64,000 nucleotides of DNA. It comes from Herbaspirillum sp. CF444. Its GTDB lineage: Bacteria; Pseudomonadota; Gammaproteobacteria; Burkholderiales; Burkholderiaceae_D. Under the pieces are notes generated by a model. That model worked only from the letters and a program-made list of their open reading frames with translations. It was not told the DNA's origin and did no database searches. The translations under genes and the position numbers were made by a program. The stretch spans positions 1 through 64,000 of the forward strand of contig NZ_AKJW01000011.1 in NCBI RefSeq assembly GCF_000282135.1, in the 5' to 3' direction. Positions 8,340 to 17,201 of the stretch are shown here, piece after piece; the stretch's first letter is position 1, and each line of letters opens with the position of its first letter.

Positions 8340-10571
8340 TTACGTCAGCTTGAATGGCAATTGGCGCAGGGGCTTTCCGGTCAGGTGCGCAATGGCGTTG
8401 GCAAATGCCGGCGCTAGCGGCGGCAGGCCGGGTTCGCCCATCCCGGTCGGCGGATCCGCACTCGGCACGATGTTCACGCTGAATACCGGAACGTCGGTAA
8501 TACGCGCCACAGTGAAGTCGCCGAAGTTGCTTTGCTCCACCACGCCATCTTTGAGCGTAATGGCTGCGCCCGGCAAGCACATGGACATCCCCATGATTGC
8601 CGCACCTTGCACCTGCGCTTCCAGCGTGCGTGGATTGACGGCGAGATTGCAGTGCACGCCGGCGGTCACGCGATGCAACACCGGCTGACCATCTTGCACC
8701 GAGGCCTCCACGACATACGCCACGACGGAACTGAAAGCCTCGTGTACGGCAACGCCCCAGGCTCGCCCGGCAGGCAGTTGCTGCTTGCCGTAGCCGCTCT
8801 TGTCCACTGCCAGTTGCAGGGCTGCCCGGTGGCGAGGGTGCTTGTCGCCGAAGAGCTGCATGCGGTAGGCGACCGGATCCTGCCCGGTGTTGCGCGCGAT
8901 CTCGTCGATCAAGGTTTCCATCACGAACGCCGTGTGCGTGGAACCCACGCTACGCCACCACAGTACCGGCACATTGAGCTTGGGATGGTGCACCGTCAGG
9001 CGCATTGGAATGGGATAGGGGTCGCGCATGCCTTCCGTCGCCGTGCCGTCTATGCCGTTCTTGACCTGAAACTGTTCAAAGACCGATCCGGCAGTGATGG
9101 ATTGACCGACGATGACATGGTCCCAGGCCAGCACTTTGCCGCGTTCATCGAAGCCGATGCGGGCGCGGTGCAGATGCATGGGACGGTAGTAGCCGCCATG
9201 CATGTCGTCCTCGCGGCTCCAGAGCGTGCGCACCGGCACGTTGAAACCTGCAGCGCGCGCTGCCTTCGCGATTTCGCACGCTTCGACGACAAAGTCGCTG
9301 CCGCTTGAGAAACGGCGACCGAAACCGCCGCCGGCCATTTGCACGTGGACGTCGACTTGTTCCGGCTTCACCCCGAATACGCGAGCGACTGCAGCACCAT
9401 CCAGCCCGGGGCACTGGGATCCGGTCCATATTTCGACGCGTCCATCGCTATTGATTGCGACAGTGCAGTTCAATGGTTCCATGGCGGCGTGCGCCAGGTA
9501 GGGAAAGACATACTCGGCGTCCAACTGGTGCGGTGCTGTTGCCAACGGCGCCATGTCGGCGTCGAATTTGCGTGGGCCGGGCTGGGTGGCAAGGGTACGA
9601 TATTGCGCGAGCTGCTTTTCGCTATCGACTTTTTCGACGGCCGAAGTATTCCACTCCAGCTTCAGCGCGTCGCGTCCCTGTTTGGCCGGCCAGTAACCGT
9701 CGGCGATGACCGCCACGCCTTCGGCGCCCCGGTCCAGCGGCACGCGCACCACGGCTTTGACACCTTTTACGGCACGCGTCGCGCTGTCGTCCACGGAAGC
9801 CAGGCGAGCACCGAACATCGGTGGACGCGCCACTACGGCAGTCAATTGACCGGGCAGGCGAGTGTCAATGCCGAATTGTTGCCGGCCGCTGCTTTTGTCG
9901 CGTGCGTCCAGGCGTGTCGTCGGGCGTCCGATGATGCGGAAATCCCTGGGATCTTTCAGCATCACTTTTTCGGGCACGGGAAAAGCCATCGCCGTTTCCG
10001 CCAGTTCGCCGTAGCTCAGCTTGCGACCTCCCGGTCCCAGCACCCAACCGGTTTCCGTGCGCAACGTGCTCGTATCGACGTTCCAGCGCGCTGCTGCGGC
10101 ACCGAGCAACATGGCGCGGGCGCGGGCGCCGAGTTCGCGATATTGCGTGAAACTGTTTTTGACCGAATTCGAGCCGCCGGTAAGATGAATTCCGAATAGC
10201 GGATCAATATACGCCGGGTCGTTCGAACCGTGCCGGGCACGCACCAGCGTCCAATCCGCATCCAGCTCTTCGGCCAGGATCATGGGCAATGCCGTTTGCA
10301 CTCCCTGGCCGAACTCCAGTCGATTGACGGCCACCATTACCTCGCCATCGGGCGTAATGTGCACGAAGGCCGCAGGTTGCTGGGTCGGCTTGAGTGCGTT
10401 GCCGGTCTGTCCCATGGCCAGGTGAGGGAAGGCGCCGAGAGCCAGCCCTATCGAACCGGCAAGTTTGAGGAAAGTGCGGCGCCGCAAGAGCGGGGCCGCA
10501 TCGTTTTGCTCTCGCTCCAGCAGATGCTGCAAGGCGCGCGGCATGTCGCGGTAATCTACATTGGGCAACAT
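8340..10571 (-). CDS. iorB: molybdopterin-binding subunit of isoquinoline 1-oxidoreductase-type hydroxylase
   Basis: A 743-residue large subunit of the xanthine dehydrogenase superfamily. I start it at ATG 10571 because AAGGAG sits 6 bases upstream; an earlier in-frame start at 10640 would overlap the partner gene. A twin-arginine signal (LLRRRTFLKLAG) followed by a hydrophobic stretch sends the folded cofactor-loaded complex to the periplasm. Family landmarks include GGGFGRRF and, near the C terminus, GMGEPGLPP, whose Glu is the expected proton-abstracting residue. Such enzymes hydroxylate N-heterocycles or oxidise aldehydes using water, passing electrons through the iron-sulfur subunit to membrane cytochromes. 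The partner gene ends 10 bases upstream. Sequence alone does not fix the substrate; many relatives are aldehyde oxidases. Confidence 0.88.
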   Translation of the reverse strand: MLPNVDYRDMPRALQHLLEREQNDAAPLLRRRTFLKLAGSIGLALGAFPHLAMGQTGNALKPTQQPAAFVHITPDGEVMVAVNRLEFGQGVQTALPMILAEELDADWTLVRARHGSNDPAYIDPLFGIHLTGGSNSVKNSFTQYRELGARARAMLLGAAAARWNVDTSTLRTETGWVLGPGGRKLSYGELAETAMAFPVPEKVMLKDPRDFRIIGRPTTRLDARDKSSGRQQFGIDTRLPGQLTAVVARPPMFGARLASVDDSATRAVKGVKAVVRVPLDRGAEGVAVIADGYWPAKQGRDALKLEWNTSAVEKVDSEKQLAQYRTLATQPGPRKFDADMAPLATAPHQLDAEYVFPYLAHAAMEPLNCTVAINSDGRVEIWTGSQCPGLDGAAVARVFGVKPEQVDVHVQMAGGGFGRRFSSGSDFVVEACEIAKAARAAGFNVPVRTLWSREDDMHGGYYRPMHLHRARIGFDERGKVLAWDHVIVGQSITAGSVFEQFQVKNGIDGTATEGMRDPYPIPMRLTVHHPKLNVPVLWWRSVGSTHTAFVMETLIDEIARNTGQDPVAYRMQLFGDKHPRHRAALQLAVDKSGYGKQQLPAGRAWGVAVHEAFSSVVAYVVEASVQDGQPVLHRVTAGVHCNLAVNPRTLEAQVQGAAIMGMSMCLPGAAITLKDGVVEQSNFGDFTVARITDVPVFSVNIVPSADPPTGMGEPGLPPLAPAFANAIAHLTGKPLRQLPFKLT

Positions 10572-10581
10572 GGCAACTCCT

Positions 10582-11055
10582 TCAGGCGAGGGCTTTGGCG
10601 GCATCGGCCACCGCGGCGCGAATGCGGACATAGGTACCACAGCGGCAAATGTTGCCGGCCATGGCGGCGTCGATATCGGCGACGCTGGGCTGGGTGCCGC
10701 GGGGCAGGGATTTCAGGAACCCGGTTGCGCTCATGATCTGGCCGCTTTGACAATAGCCGCACTGCGCCACGTCATGCTTGAGCCAGGCGGCATGCACTGC
10801 TGCACCGACAGGATCGCTGCCGTCAGTCGTGGCTTCGATCGTCGCGATTTTCTTGCCTTCGGCAGCCGAAATCGGCGTAATGCACGAGCGGATGGCCTGA
10901 CCATCCAGATGCACTGTGCAGGCGCCGCACAAAGCGGCTCCGCATCCGAACTTGGTGCCGGTCATGCCAAGGTTGTCGCGCAAGGCCCAGAGGATAGGGG
11001 TGCTGGGATCGGCGTCGACGGTGTGTTGGCGACCGTTGATGTTGAGCGTACTCAT
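10582..11055 (-). CDS. iorA: [2Fe-2S] subunit of isoquinoline 1-oxidoreductase-type hydroxylase
   Basis: A 157-residue iron-sulfur subunit. The plant-type ferredoxin cluster is seen in [12 protein letters not shown] with a fourth Cys in the following strand, and the second cluster in the helical domain in CGYCQSGQ and NICRCGTY. This is the normal length and cysteine arrangement for the family. It is first in the operon and is followed after 10 bases by the molybdopterin subunit, which alone carries the Tat signal, so this subunit is probably co-exported with it. No accessory XdhC-like gene is present in the window. The start ATG at 11055 is preceded by AGGAGAAT. Confidence 0.92.
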   Translation of the reverse strand: MSTLNINGRQHTVDADPSTPILWALRDNLGMTGTKFGCGAALCGACTVHLDGQAIRSCITPISAAEGKKIATIEATTDGSDPVGAAVHAAWLKHDVAQCGYCQSGQIMSATGFLKSLPRGTQPSVADIDAAMAGNICRCGTYVRIRAAVADAAKALA

Positions 11056-11428
11056 GGCTGGCTATTCTCCTGGGTGAGTGAGGAAGGAGGGTGGCTAATT
11101 GCGGTTGTCTGAAATCCGATGCCGGGTGCTTGGGGGGGAAACTCCGACAAGCTTGAACAGATGGATGCGACTCTCTTCAAACCATGAAAGTATGCTCCTC
11201 CGTCCACGAAATGTTCTTGCCGGTTTTGACTTATCTCTTGCCTATTCCAACAAATTTTTCGCTGAATCGGGTTAAACGCTCGACATTGCTTTCAGGAAGC
11301 TTTCAGCCGTTTGATGTCTCGTTGTGACCGTGAGCCAGACAAGTGCTTGAACAGCCCCCCTGATTCTGAGAGCCGCATTGGAAGGGCAAGGATTGGCATT
11401 TTAAAGGCCATGCGCAGCACGCGCATGT
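11056..11428. other. intergenic region upstream of iorA
   Basis: This 373-base stretch must hold the promoter of the iorA-iorB operon on the - strand and the 3' end of the hydrolase transcript. I see no coding signal, no convincing -35/-10 pair, no strong hairpin and no repeat. Confidence 0.5.
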
Positions 11429-12496
11429 TCATTTCAGATGTCCCCTGAAGAAGGCCAGCACCTGAGCGTTGAAATCGCGATGAAAAGCTGCGCGGTCGAA
11501 TCCGGGCCGGTCGCCGCAGATCTCCGGTTTCGACTCGCGCAGCGCGGGCGAGCAAGGCGGAATGAAACCAAAGTGCGTGGCGTTTTCCGCCAACCGCCAA
11601 TCCGGAGCGACGGGCAGGTTGCGGCGAACCTCGGCCACGCTTTCGGGCGTGACGCCATCGCCGCCGTAGGCGGAGCTCCACAGCTGAATCGGAATGCTCA
11701 CGTTCTTCAGACCTGCGGCGTCGAAAATCATGCTGAGCGGGTCGACGATCACGGCCGCCCGGATGCGGTTGTCATGAGTCAGCGGAAACGTGAGGAGTTC
11801 CTGGAATCTCTGCCTGACAAGTCCGCATGCCGGGCTTTCCGGCGCCGACATGCATGGAGATGACGGCGACAGCGGAAGGCGCTGGAAATCCGGCCGCGCG
11901 CCGGCGAGCACCAGGCCCGTGTAGCCGCCCCTTGAGAAACCGTAGAAGCCGATCTTGTCGGCGGCAAGCGAGATATGCCCCTCCCATTGCTGAAGCATGT
12001 AGTCGATCAGCCGCTTGATGTCGGTCGTCCGCGTCGCGAGTGCCGATAACTTGTCGTTCGGGCCGCCGCGAATCTGATAGTTGTCGTCCGAATGGTTGAT
12101 GGCGGCGACCACAAAACCCGCATTGGCCAGCGCATCCGCGGTGTCGCGCTGGTTGAAGAAGGAGCCTCCATAGCCATGAGAGATCACGACCAGCGGCAGT
12201 TGCGTTCCGGAGACCGGACAGTTTTTTACGCCGTCGATGACCAACTGGCCGAGCACGATCTTGTCCGCGGGCGCATCGCAGGGCGTCCACACAACGCCAC
12301 GCAGCGCGGGGCCGTCCTTGTCTGCCGGCACCTCGATAAACTGGAAGCCTGCGGCATGCGCCAGGCTAGTGCAAAGACAGAGGGTGGCGAGCGAGAGAAA
12401 ACGGCGCAAGGTCGCAGCAGGTTCGCGCGGCGGCCGCCCTTGATCGCAGGAATTGACGTGCCTGAAAATATCGCGCGCATTCGAGAGTTTTTTCAT
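11429..12496 (-). CDS. secreted alpha/beta hydrolase (dienelactone hydrolase / PAF-acetylhydrolase-like)
   Basis: A 355-residue protein. I choose ATG 12496 because GGAAGG lies 8 bases upstream; an ATG two codons earlier is too close to that site. A hydrophobic segment ending in LAHA about 50 residues in indicates a signal peptide with a long basic n-region. The fold is shown by the oxyanion region VISHGYGGS and the nucleophile elbow GFSRGG (Ser flanked by Gly and Arg), with a His near NATHFGF as the probable catalytic base. Relatives hydrolyse esters of lipids or small acids. It starts 31 bases after the stop of the upstream GIN-domain gene, so it is probably the third gene of the padR operon. 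The substrate is unknown. Confidence 0.8.
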   Translation of the reverse strand: MKKLSNARDIFRHVNSCDQGRPPREPAATLRRFLSLATLCLCTSLAHAAGFQFIEVPADKDGPALRGVVWTPCDAPADKIVLGQLVIDGVKNCPVSGTQLPLVVISHGYGGSFFNQRDTADALANAGFVVAAINHSDDNYQIRGGPNDKLSALATRTTDIKRLIDYMLQQWEGHISLAADKIGFYGFSRGGYTGLVLAGARPDFQRLPLSPSSPCMSAPESPACGLVRQRFQELLTFPLTHDNRIRAAVIVDPLSMIFDAAGLKNVSIPIQLWSSAYGGDGVTPESVAEVRRNLPVAPDWRLAENATHFGFIPPCSPALRESKPEICGDRPGFDRAAFHRDFNAQVLAFFRGHLK

Positions 12497-12527
12497 TTGC
12501 ATTTCCTTCCGCGGTAATGAGCAGGCC

Positions 12528-13895
12528 CTAAGGCACGTTCTCGATTCGTCCACTGCCCGAGACGGTCGAATGCAGGGTCGCCGGATGGCCGTACAGTTTC
12601 ACGGACCCACTGCCGGCGATGGCAATGTTTGCGCTGTCCTGGGCCGCGACCCGCGCGTCGCCGCTCCCGTGCACGACGATCTCCGCGGATCGGGCCGAGA
12701 GTTCTTGCAGTTGTGCCGTTCCCGAGCCTGCAACGTTGAGCCCGATGTCCTGCACGGAACCTTTCGCCACGATATGGCCGCTTCCCCTGATGAGAAGCTC
12801 CAGCCTTGGCTGATCGATGTCTGACAGGACGAGATCGCCGCTGCCGTTGACTCTCCATCGGGTGATGGAAGGCGCCGTCAGTCGGACCGTAAGATGCGTT
12901 GCCGGGATGCAGTCGATTTCATCGTCGAACCCGAGTCTGCCATTGGCAATACGCACATGGCTGATGACAGCCGGATCACCGCTCACTGTCGCCTCGGCTT
13001 TGGTGCCAGGCCGATAGCTGACCGGGGTGGGCAAATCGATGTCGAGACTGTCGCGCGACTCGAAAGGAAACGTCACGGTCCCGGATGAAACGCCATCGCT
13101 ACCGTCCGCTGTGCGATGGCCTGCCCGCGCGCGTTGAAGCCAGCTCAGCCCGCAAGCCCATCGTGTATTCCGAGACCAGGAGGCGCCCTCGACGCCATTT
13201 GATCCGATGCGCGAAGCGCCGAACGCAAGGAGGCTGACGGCGATGATCAGGCCGACGATTGCGGCCAGGGTCCGTTTCCCGACGGCGTTCGATTTCCGCG
13301 GCGGGACGTCGCTGCCTGGTTCCGGCGCTTCGTTCCGAGCGGGATCAAGCAAGCGGTAATGCAACCGGACATAGCGCCCGAGCAAGCGCACGCCGGCGCC
13401 AAGACCGAGCAGCAGCAACGAACCGCCAAACACAAGGCAGGCGACCAACCCGAAACCGACCACCATGCGAATCAGCGCACCAGGGATCGAGCCTCCATGT
13501 GCTGAGAATACCGCGCCGAATATCACGTGGACGCCGGCCGCACCGAGCGCCACGAGGCCGGCGCCGATACCGATGGCAACGACCGCGATGACGAGCAGCA
13601 GCGGCAGCAGGAAGAAGATGTCGACTGCCGCGAGGCCCGCCAGAGCGAACATGGCCGTCGCGAGGTTGGCAACGCTGCGGTGGGCCTCGAAACGTCGCAA
13701 GCCGGTCTCGGCGCGCAGCTCCCGGGCGAGCCGCGCCGGATCGCCGAGCGCCTGCGCAACCTCTGCCTCGCTGCGCCCCGAAGCGCTGGCCTCGTCGAAG
13801 TGCGTCTCGTAGTCGGCAAGGATCTCGTCGATCTCTTGTCTGGACAGGCCTGCGAGTCCGGCTCGCAGCGTACGCAAAAATGTCTCGCGGTTCAT
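12528..13895 (-). CDS. HAAS (DUF1700)-transmembrane-GIN (DUF2807) domain protein
   Basis: A 455-residue membrane protein. The first 80 residues form the HAAS domain usually found with PadR regulators (LSRQEIDEILADYETHF, then a helical EVAQALGDPARLA). Four to five hydrophobic segments follow (about residues 90-260), then a fifth membrane helix and an extracytoplasmic C-terminal half rich in repeating VNGSGDLVLSD-, VAGSGTAQL- and VHGSGDARV-type strands: the right-handed beta-helix GIN/DUF2807 repeat. Its ATG overlaps the stop of padR by four bases (ATGA), so both are translationally coupled. PadR/HAAS pairs often act as a sensor-regulator unit for membrane stress; fusion to a GIN sensor is plausible, but no ligand is known. 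The earlier in-frame start at 14171 would lie inside padR and is rejected. Confidence 0.82.
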   Translation of the reverse strand: MNRETFLRTLRAGLAGLSRQEIDEILADYETHFDEASASGRSEAEVAQALGDPARLARELRAETGLRRFEAHRSVANLATAMFALAGLAAVDIFFLLPLLLVIAVVAIGIGAGLVALGAAGVHVIFGAVFSAHGGSIPGALIRMVVGFGLVACLVFGGSLLLLGLGAGVRLLGRYVRLHYRLLDPARNEAPEPGSDVPPRKSNAVGKRTLAAIVGLIIAVSLLAFGASRIGSNGVEGASWSRNTRWACGLSWLQRARAGHRTADGSDGVSSGTVTFPFESRDSLDIDLPTPVSYRPGTKAEATVSGDPAVISHVRIANGRLGFDDEIDCIPATHLTVRLTAPSITRWRVNGSGDLVLSDIDQPRLELLIRGSGHIVAKGSVQDIGLNVAGSGTAQLQELSARSAEIVVHGSGDARVAAQDSANIAIAGSGSVKLYGHPATLHSTVSGSGRIENVP

Positions 13896-14218
13896 GCTTG
13901 ATCTCCGAGAAGTTGATCGACCGCCTCGACGAAGGCGCGCCAGTCGCGTCGATGTGCCGCCAGCGTCGTGTGACCCAGGGGGGTGAGGCGAAAGTATTTG
14001 CGCGAAGGCCCGCTGCTCGATTCGACCAGGCGGGTCGCAACCAGCCCATCGTTCTGCATGCGACGCATGAGCGGATAGATCGTGCCTTCGCCCATGCCGA
14101 CGGCACCGGCGAGCGTGCTCGCGATCTCGTAGCCGTAGCTCTCGCCGCGTGACAGCAGGGCGAGCACGCACAGGTCCAGTGCGCCTTTTTTCAGTTGAAT
14201 TTGGATCGATTCGGGCAT
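13892..14218 (-). CDS. PadR-family transcriptional regulator
   Basis: A 108-residue winged-helix protein of the short PadR class. Diagnostic features are the opening KKGALDLCVLALLS, GESYGYEI at the start of the recognition region, GEGTIYPLMRRMQ in the wing and SGPSRKYFRLTPLG in the hairpin. These proteins usually repress their own operon and are released by small ligands or membrane stress. Here the operon adds a HAAS-GIN membrane protein (ATGA overlap) and a secreted hydrolase. The start ATG 14218 lies just downstream of an AT-rich promoter region with a repeated GTATATAAAA motif that is a good candidate operator. Confidence 0.9.
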   Translation of the reverse strand: MPESIQIQLKKGALDLCVLALLSRGESYGYEIASTLAGAVGMGEGTIYPLMRRMQNDGLVATRLVESSSGPSRKYFRLTPLGHTTLAAHRRDWRAFVEAVDQLLGDQA

Positions 14219-14242
14219 GTTGGCTTGAGGTGGTTTACTAGA

Positions 14243-14281
14243 GTATATAAAACACTACCTGTTTATGCAAGGTATATAAAA
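14243..14281 (-). promoter_or_regulatory. candidate padR promoter with two GTATATAAAA repeats
   Basis: Two identical 10-mers GTATATAAAA start at 14243 and 14272, 29 bp apart, in an AT-rich patch in otherwise GC-rich DNA directly upstream of padR. On the - strand the proximal copy supplies a TATATA-like -10 about 26 bases before the ATG, and TTGCAT (14270-14265) could act as -35 with a short 15-base spacer. The repeated element would suit autoregulation by PadR. Confidence 0.5.
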
Positions 14282-14698
14282 TGACTCCGTGATCGAGGGA
14301 TGCCAAGGCAGTGTGACGTCGAGTGAAAATGCTTGTGCGTCCTGTGATGCGCCCTTTTGCTTGTGGAGCGCTCGTTGAGCACGATCGGATGGATGGCGAA
14401 GGCGCGTGGCGATCACATTCGATGATCGCATCGCTTTGGGGGCGATCTTGGACGCGTTGTATGGACCTCGTCGCGCTTAAAACATACCCCGAGGGTAGGG
14501 ATGCAAGGAAGGCTTGCGGCCGACGGGGTCAAATTTCGGTGCGAATCAACAAATTGACTATGCGGTGGTAAAAAAAACTTCCCGGCGAACCACGGGCATT
14601 ATCCATGCCACTAAAGAATATCGAGAAAGCAATGCGAGAACGTCGCATTTCTTTCTTCGGGGAGGATAGATCTCGATAAACTTTATTTGGAGTTCGAA
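14282..14698. other. intergenic region between padR and the lysozyme-like gene
   Basis: About 420 bases. An 82-codon open frame at 14323-14571 lacks a ribosome-binding site and recognisable sequence and is not called. The right end (14640-14698) is AT-rich and carries GGAG six bases before the next start. Nothing else is seen. Confidence 0.45.
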
Positions 14699-15346
14699 AT
14701 GATCACGAAAGTTGGCACGATTGGAGATGTTTATTATTGCCCAATTGACGATAAGACGTACAAAATCACCCGCGACCATACAGTGATCGAAGACAACGAT
14801 CCCAAGGACATCAGTGCGGCACACGATACCCGCATCAGCAACTGGAGGGATTTTCACGTTGATGGGCAAGTGAATCCTGCCGGCGATATCGGCGATATTC
14901 ACGACAATTATCCACCCCACAATGAGCTCTACAATAGTGGCAATACAACTCCCACCAATAGCAATACCAATTACCCAAGCGATATTCCCGCCAACGTTCG
15001 CTCCTGGGTAGACCAGGCAGCCGAGGAACTGGCGAAGAACGGCATCCACATGAGCGACCAGGACAAGGTCAACATGGCGATCATCGCGATGCACGAATCG
15101 GGCGGAGACCCCAATGCGGTCAACAACACGGACGAGAATGCACGGGAAGGCCACCCCTCGAAGGGACTGGTGCAAACCATCGATTCGACCTTCAACGCAT
15201 ATTCGTTGCCAGGCCATGGCGACATCTTCAACCCAGTGGACAACATCATCGCCGGTTACCGTTATGCGGAAGCTACCTACGGTTCGACCAACACCGTGCC
15301 GGGCATCCTGGCGCTCAATAGAGGCGACGGTTACGTAGGTTATTGA
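14699..15346 (+). CDS. lysozyme-like / transglycosylase SLT-fold protein without signal peptide
   Basis: A 215-residue protein, started at ATG 14699 (GGAG six bases upstream) rather than at the TTG at 14687. The first 100 residues are hydrophilic, Asn/Asp-rich and unrecognised. From about residue 100 the sequence fits an SLT-type fold: IAMHESGGDPNAVN holds the expected catalytic Glu (near residue 133) in an ES context, KGLVQTIDSTF corresponds to the GLMQ-type strand, and NPVDNIIAGYRYA to the NP..NI..G..Y block. Such enzymes cleave peptidoglycan between MurNAc and GlcNAc. No Sec or Tat signal is visible, so export by a specialised system, a phage-like role or a cargo role are open options. It stands alone, without operon partners. 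Confidence 0.72.
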   Translation: MITKVGTIGDVYYCPIDDKTYKITRDHTVIEDNDPKDISAAHDTRISNWRDFHVDGQVNPAGDIGDIHDNYPPHNELYNSGNTTPTNSNTNYPSDIPANVRSWVDQAAEELAKNGIHMSDQDKVNMAIIAMHESGGDPNAVNNTDENAREGHPSKGLVQTIDSTFNAYSLPGHGDIFNPVDNIIAGYRYAEATYGSTNTVPGILALNRGDGYVGY

Positions 15347-15368
15347 AATCAGCCTGTTGAGCAGGGTT

Positions 15369-15435
15369 GGCGACCGCCGCGCATCGCGGCTCGGTGCGAT
15401 TCCTACATGTGCCCCCGAGCCCAGGCCGGGGGCAC
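15369..15435. repeat. REP-like pair of GC-rich hairpins
   Basis: Two adjacent palindromes follow the lysozyme-like gene. The first contains GCCGCG-CAT-CGCGGC and ends in GATTCCTACA, which on the other strand begins TGTAGGAATCG, the style of REP elements in other proteobacteria. The second, 15409-15435, is a perfect 9-bp stem GTGCCCCCG / CGGGGGCAC with a 9-base loop. No T-run follows, so this is more like an extragenic repeat than a simple terminator. Only one copy is in the window. Confidence 0.5.
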
Positions 15436-15660
15436 GGATTTGCTTCGGCAAACGCTGGACGGCTGAAAAGCCATCGACTGAAGACAATGTATCTCATTGT
15501 GTAAATTCATCAGTCGTTGATTTCATGATGTCGTTTGCCCCTCGTGAACGACGGATACTTCATCTCAATAAGGTATTGAAACCGGACTGCACGCCAGCCT
15601 GAGAACAGGTAGCGATAAGTGTCAGCAGTCTCAGCAGGACTGCTGTTTATCGTTTGTTTA

Positions 15661-15855
15661 TCATTTTTTGGAATGCAGTTTGCCACTGTCACTGTCGAGA
15701 ATGTCGGCAAAGCCGTCAATGCCTTCAATACCGGCAATCCTGACAATTGTTTGATGCCGGGCTTGCTGAATTTCTTCTTCGGCCGGCTTGGCTTGCGTCG
15801 CTTGTTGCGGCTGTTTGCTACCATTAGTCGGGTTGTTTGAAGTGGGTTTTTGCAT
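15661..15855 (-). CDS. small hypothetical protein
   Basis: A 64-residue protein, start ATG 15855 with GGGAG seven bases upstream. It opens MQKPTSNNPTNGSKQPQQA and is rich in Asn, Gln and Ser, then becomes more ordered (QTIVRIAGIEGIDGFADIL) and ends in a basic LHSKK. There are no cysteines, signal peptide or membrane segment. I do not recognise the family. The well placed ribosome-binding site and the abrupt low-complexity start speak for a real gene; a 73-codon frame on the opposite strand (15619-15840) looks worse. The surrounding DNA is less GC-rich than the rest of region 2. Confidence 0.45.
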   Translation of the reverse strand: MQKPTSNNPTNGSKQPQQATQAKPAEEEIQQARHQTIVRIAGIEGIDGFADILDSDSGKLHSKK

Positions 15856-16476
15856 GATGTGCTCCCTGCCGTGAACGATAGAAAGAATAGAAGAAAAAGA
15901 ATGGAAGAATGAGTGCAGGAACAGGAGCATCGAAAATGATGCTGGACCTTCGCACTGACATTAACAATTAGTATGATCTGACACTTTGTCACGACACCAT
16001 CAGCCATCGTCCTATACCGCTGTAAGACGAGCGGCAACGAAAACTTCTCTTGCCTGGATTTGAGGCCGTTGCTTATCGGCGTATCCGGGGTATCTGTCTG
16101 GAATGAGTTGTTATTAGAGCAAATTTGTGTAACCGACATCGTTCAAAAACACTGCTGCAGTATCACGACCTTGCTCCGGGCCGGGCAACTGATGTACAAG
16201 GACACAATTCCATCGTCATGGCTGCCAATACCGTCTTTAATGCCCGCAGGCTCGTCAATCTCGATGCGGGAATCGACGGCGTCGGAGAGATTCCCTCTCG
16301 GTGGCGTCAACTGCGGTGGTCATCGCGCCACTCCTCTATTCTTACAAGCGGCAGCGGCGCTGTCCGATTTTCTCGCGGCCTTTGCGGCACTACATTGGCA
16401 GCATGTTGTTTGCCGCGATGTCCGGTGTTAACCGGGCTGAGATGCAGACCTGTTTTCGTCAATAAGGAGAATCGCC
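15856..16476. other. intergenic region
   Basis: About 620 bases of mixed composition between divergent genes. It contains the leader of the small - strand gene and the promoter region of the DUF4142 gene, with AAGGAG eight bases before its start. Several overlapping short frames on both strands show no ribosome-binding site or recognisable sequence. No hairpin or repeat stands out. Confidence 0.45.
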
Positions 16477-17058
16477 ATGTCGCAGCCGCAATTTCGCCCG
16501 CAATTTCGCATGCAGTCACGTCGTTCCGGCGCCATGTTCAAAGTACTCGGTCTGGCGGCGATCAGTGTTGCCGGCCTGGCGCTGGTGATGAGTCATGCGC
16601 GCGCCGATGACCTGCCGCATGCCGACAAGAGTTTCATCAACAGCGCTGCAGAAGCAGGAAATTTTGAAGTCAAGGCCAGCAAAATCGCACTGGAAAAGAC
16701 CGGAAACCCCGACGTCAAGGATTTCGCGACCCTGATGGTCGACGAACATACCACCGTCGGCGACAACCTCAGGAAGCTCGCCGCCAGCAAGAACGTCGAA
16801 CCGCCCACCGAGCCTGGCATGGCGCAACGCGCCAAGATCGCAGTGCTGGAGAAACTGGAGGGTAGCACCTTCGACAAGCAATACGTCCGCATGATCGGCG
16901 TGGCGGCGCACAAGGATGCCGTCAAGCTGTTTCGCAAGAACGCCGGCGAGGCCAAGGATCCGGACGTGAAGGATTTTGCGGCCAAGACGCTACCGAATCT
17001 AGAACATCACTTGGCAATGGCAAACGCACTAAAAATCAAAATGGACGCCAAGAAGTAA
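16477..17058 (+). CDS. DUF4142 exported protein
   Basis: A 193-residue protein with a strong AAGGAGAATCGCC leader before ATG 16477. A basic n-region (QSRRSGAMFK) and a hydrophobic stretch ending in SHARA indicate a Sec-type signal peptide cleaved near residue 43. The mature part is a ferritin-like four-helix DUF4142 domain: FINSAAEAGNFEVKASKIAL, VKDFATLMVDEHTTVGDNL, and a matching C-terminal pair VKDFAAKTLPNLEHHLAMA. The paired D/E and H residues in each half are typical. Members are periplasmic and often stress-induced, but no activity is established. It is probably monocistronic and converges on the ceramidase-like gene. Confidence 0.88.
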   Translation: MSQPQFRPQFRMQSRRSGAMFKVLGLAAISVAGLALVMSHARADDLPHADKSFINSAAEAGNFEVKASKIALEKTGNPDVKDFATLMVDEHTTVGDNLRKLAASKNVEPPTEPGMAQRAKIAVLEKLEGSTFDKQYVRMIGVAAHKDAVKLFRKNAGEAKDPDVKDFAAKTLPNLEHHLAMANALKIKMDAKK

Positions 17059-17201
17059 ATATAAGCTGTTAAGGCCAAACCACTTCGACACCTCGGCCAC
17101 ACCTTCCACAGTTCTGGCTATCTATGCTGCGTATCCTCTTTGGCATGCAAAGGCATGTCTCAATGTCCCAGAGGGGAGCAAGGATGGTCAAGGACAGGCG
17201 A

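Noticed and set aside
14323-14571. 82-codon frame between padR and the lysozyme-like gene
   Set aside because: No ribosome-binding site and no recognisable sequence.
15619-15840. 73-codon frame on the + strand opposite the small hypothetical gene
   Set aside because: The opposite frame has a much better ribosome-binding site; both are unlikely to be real.
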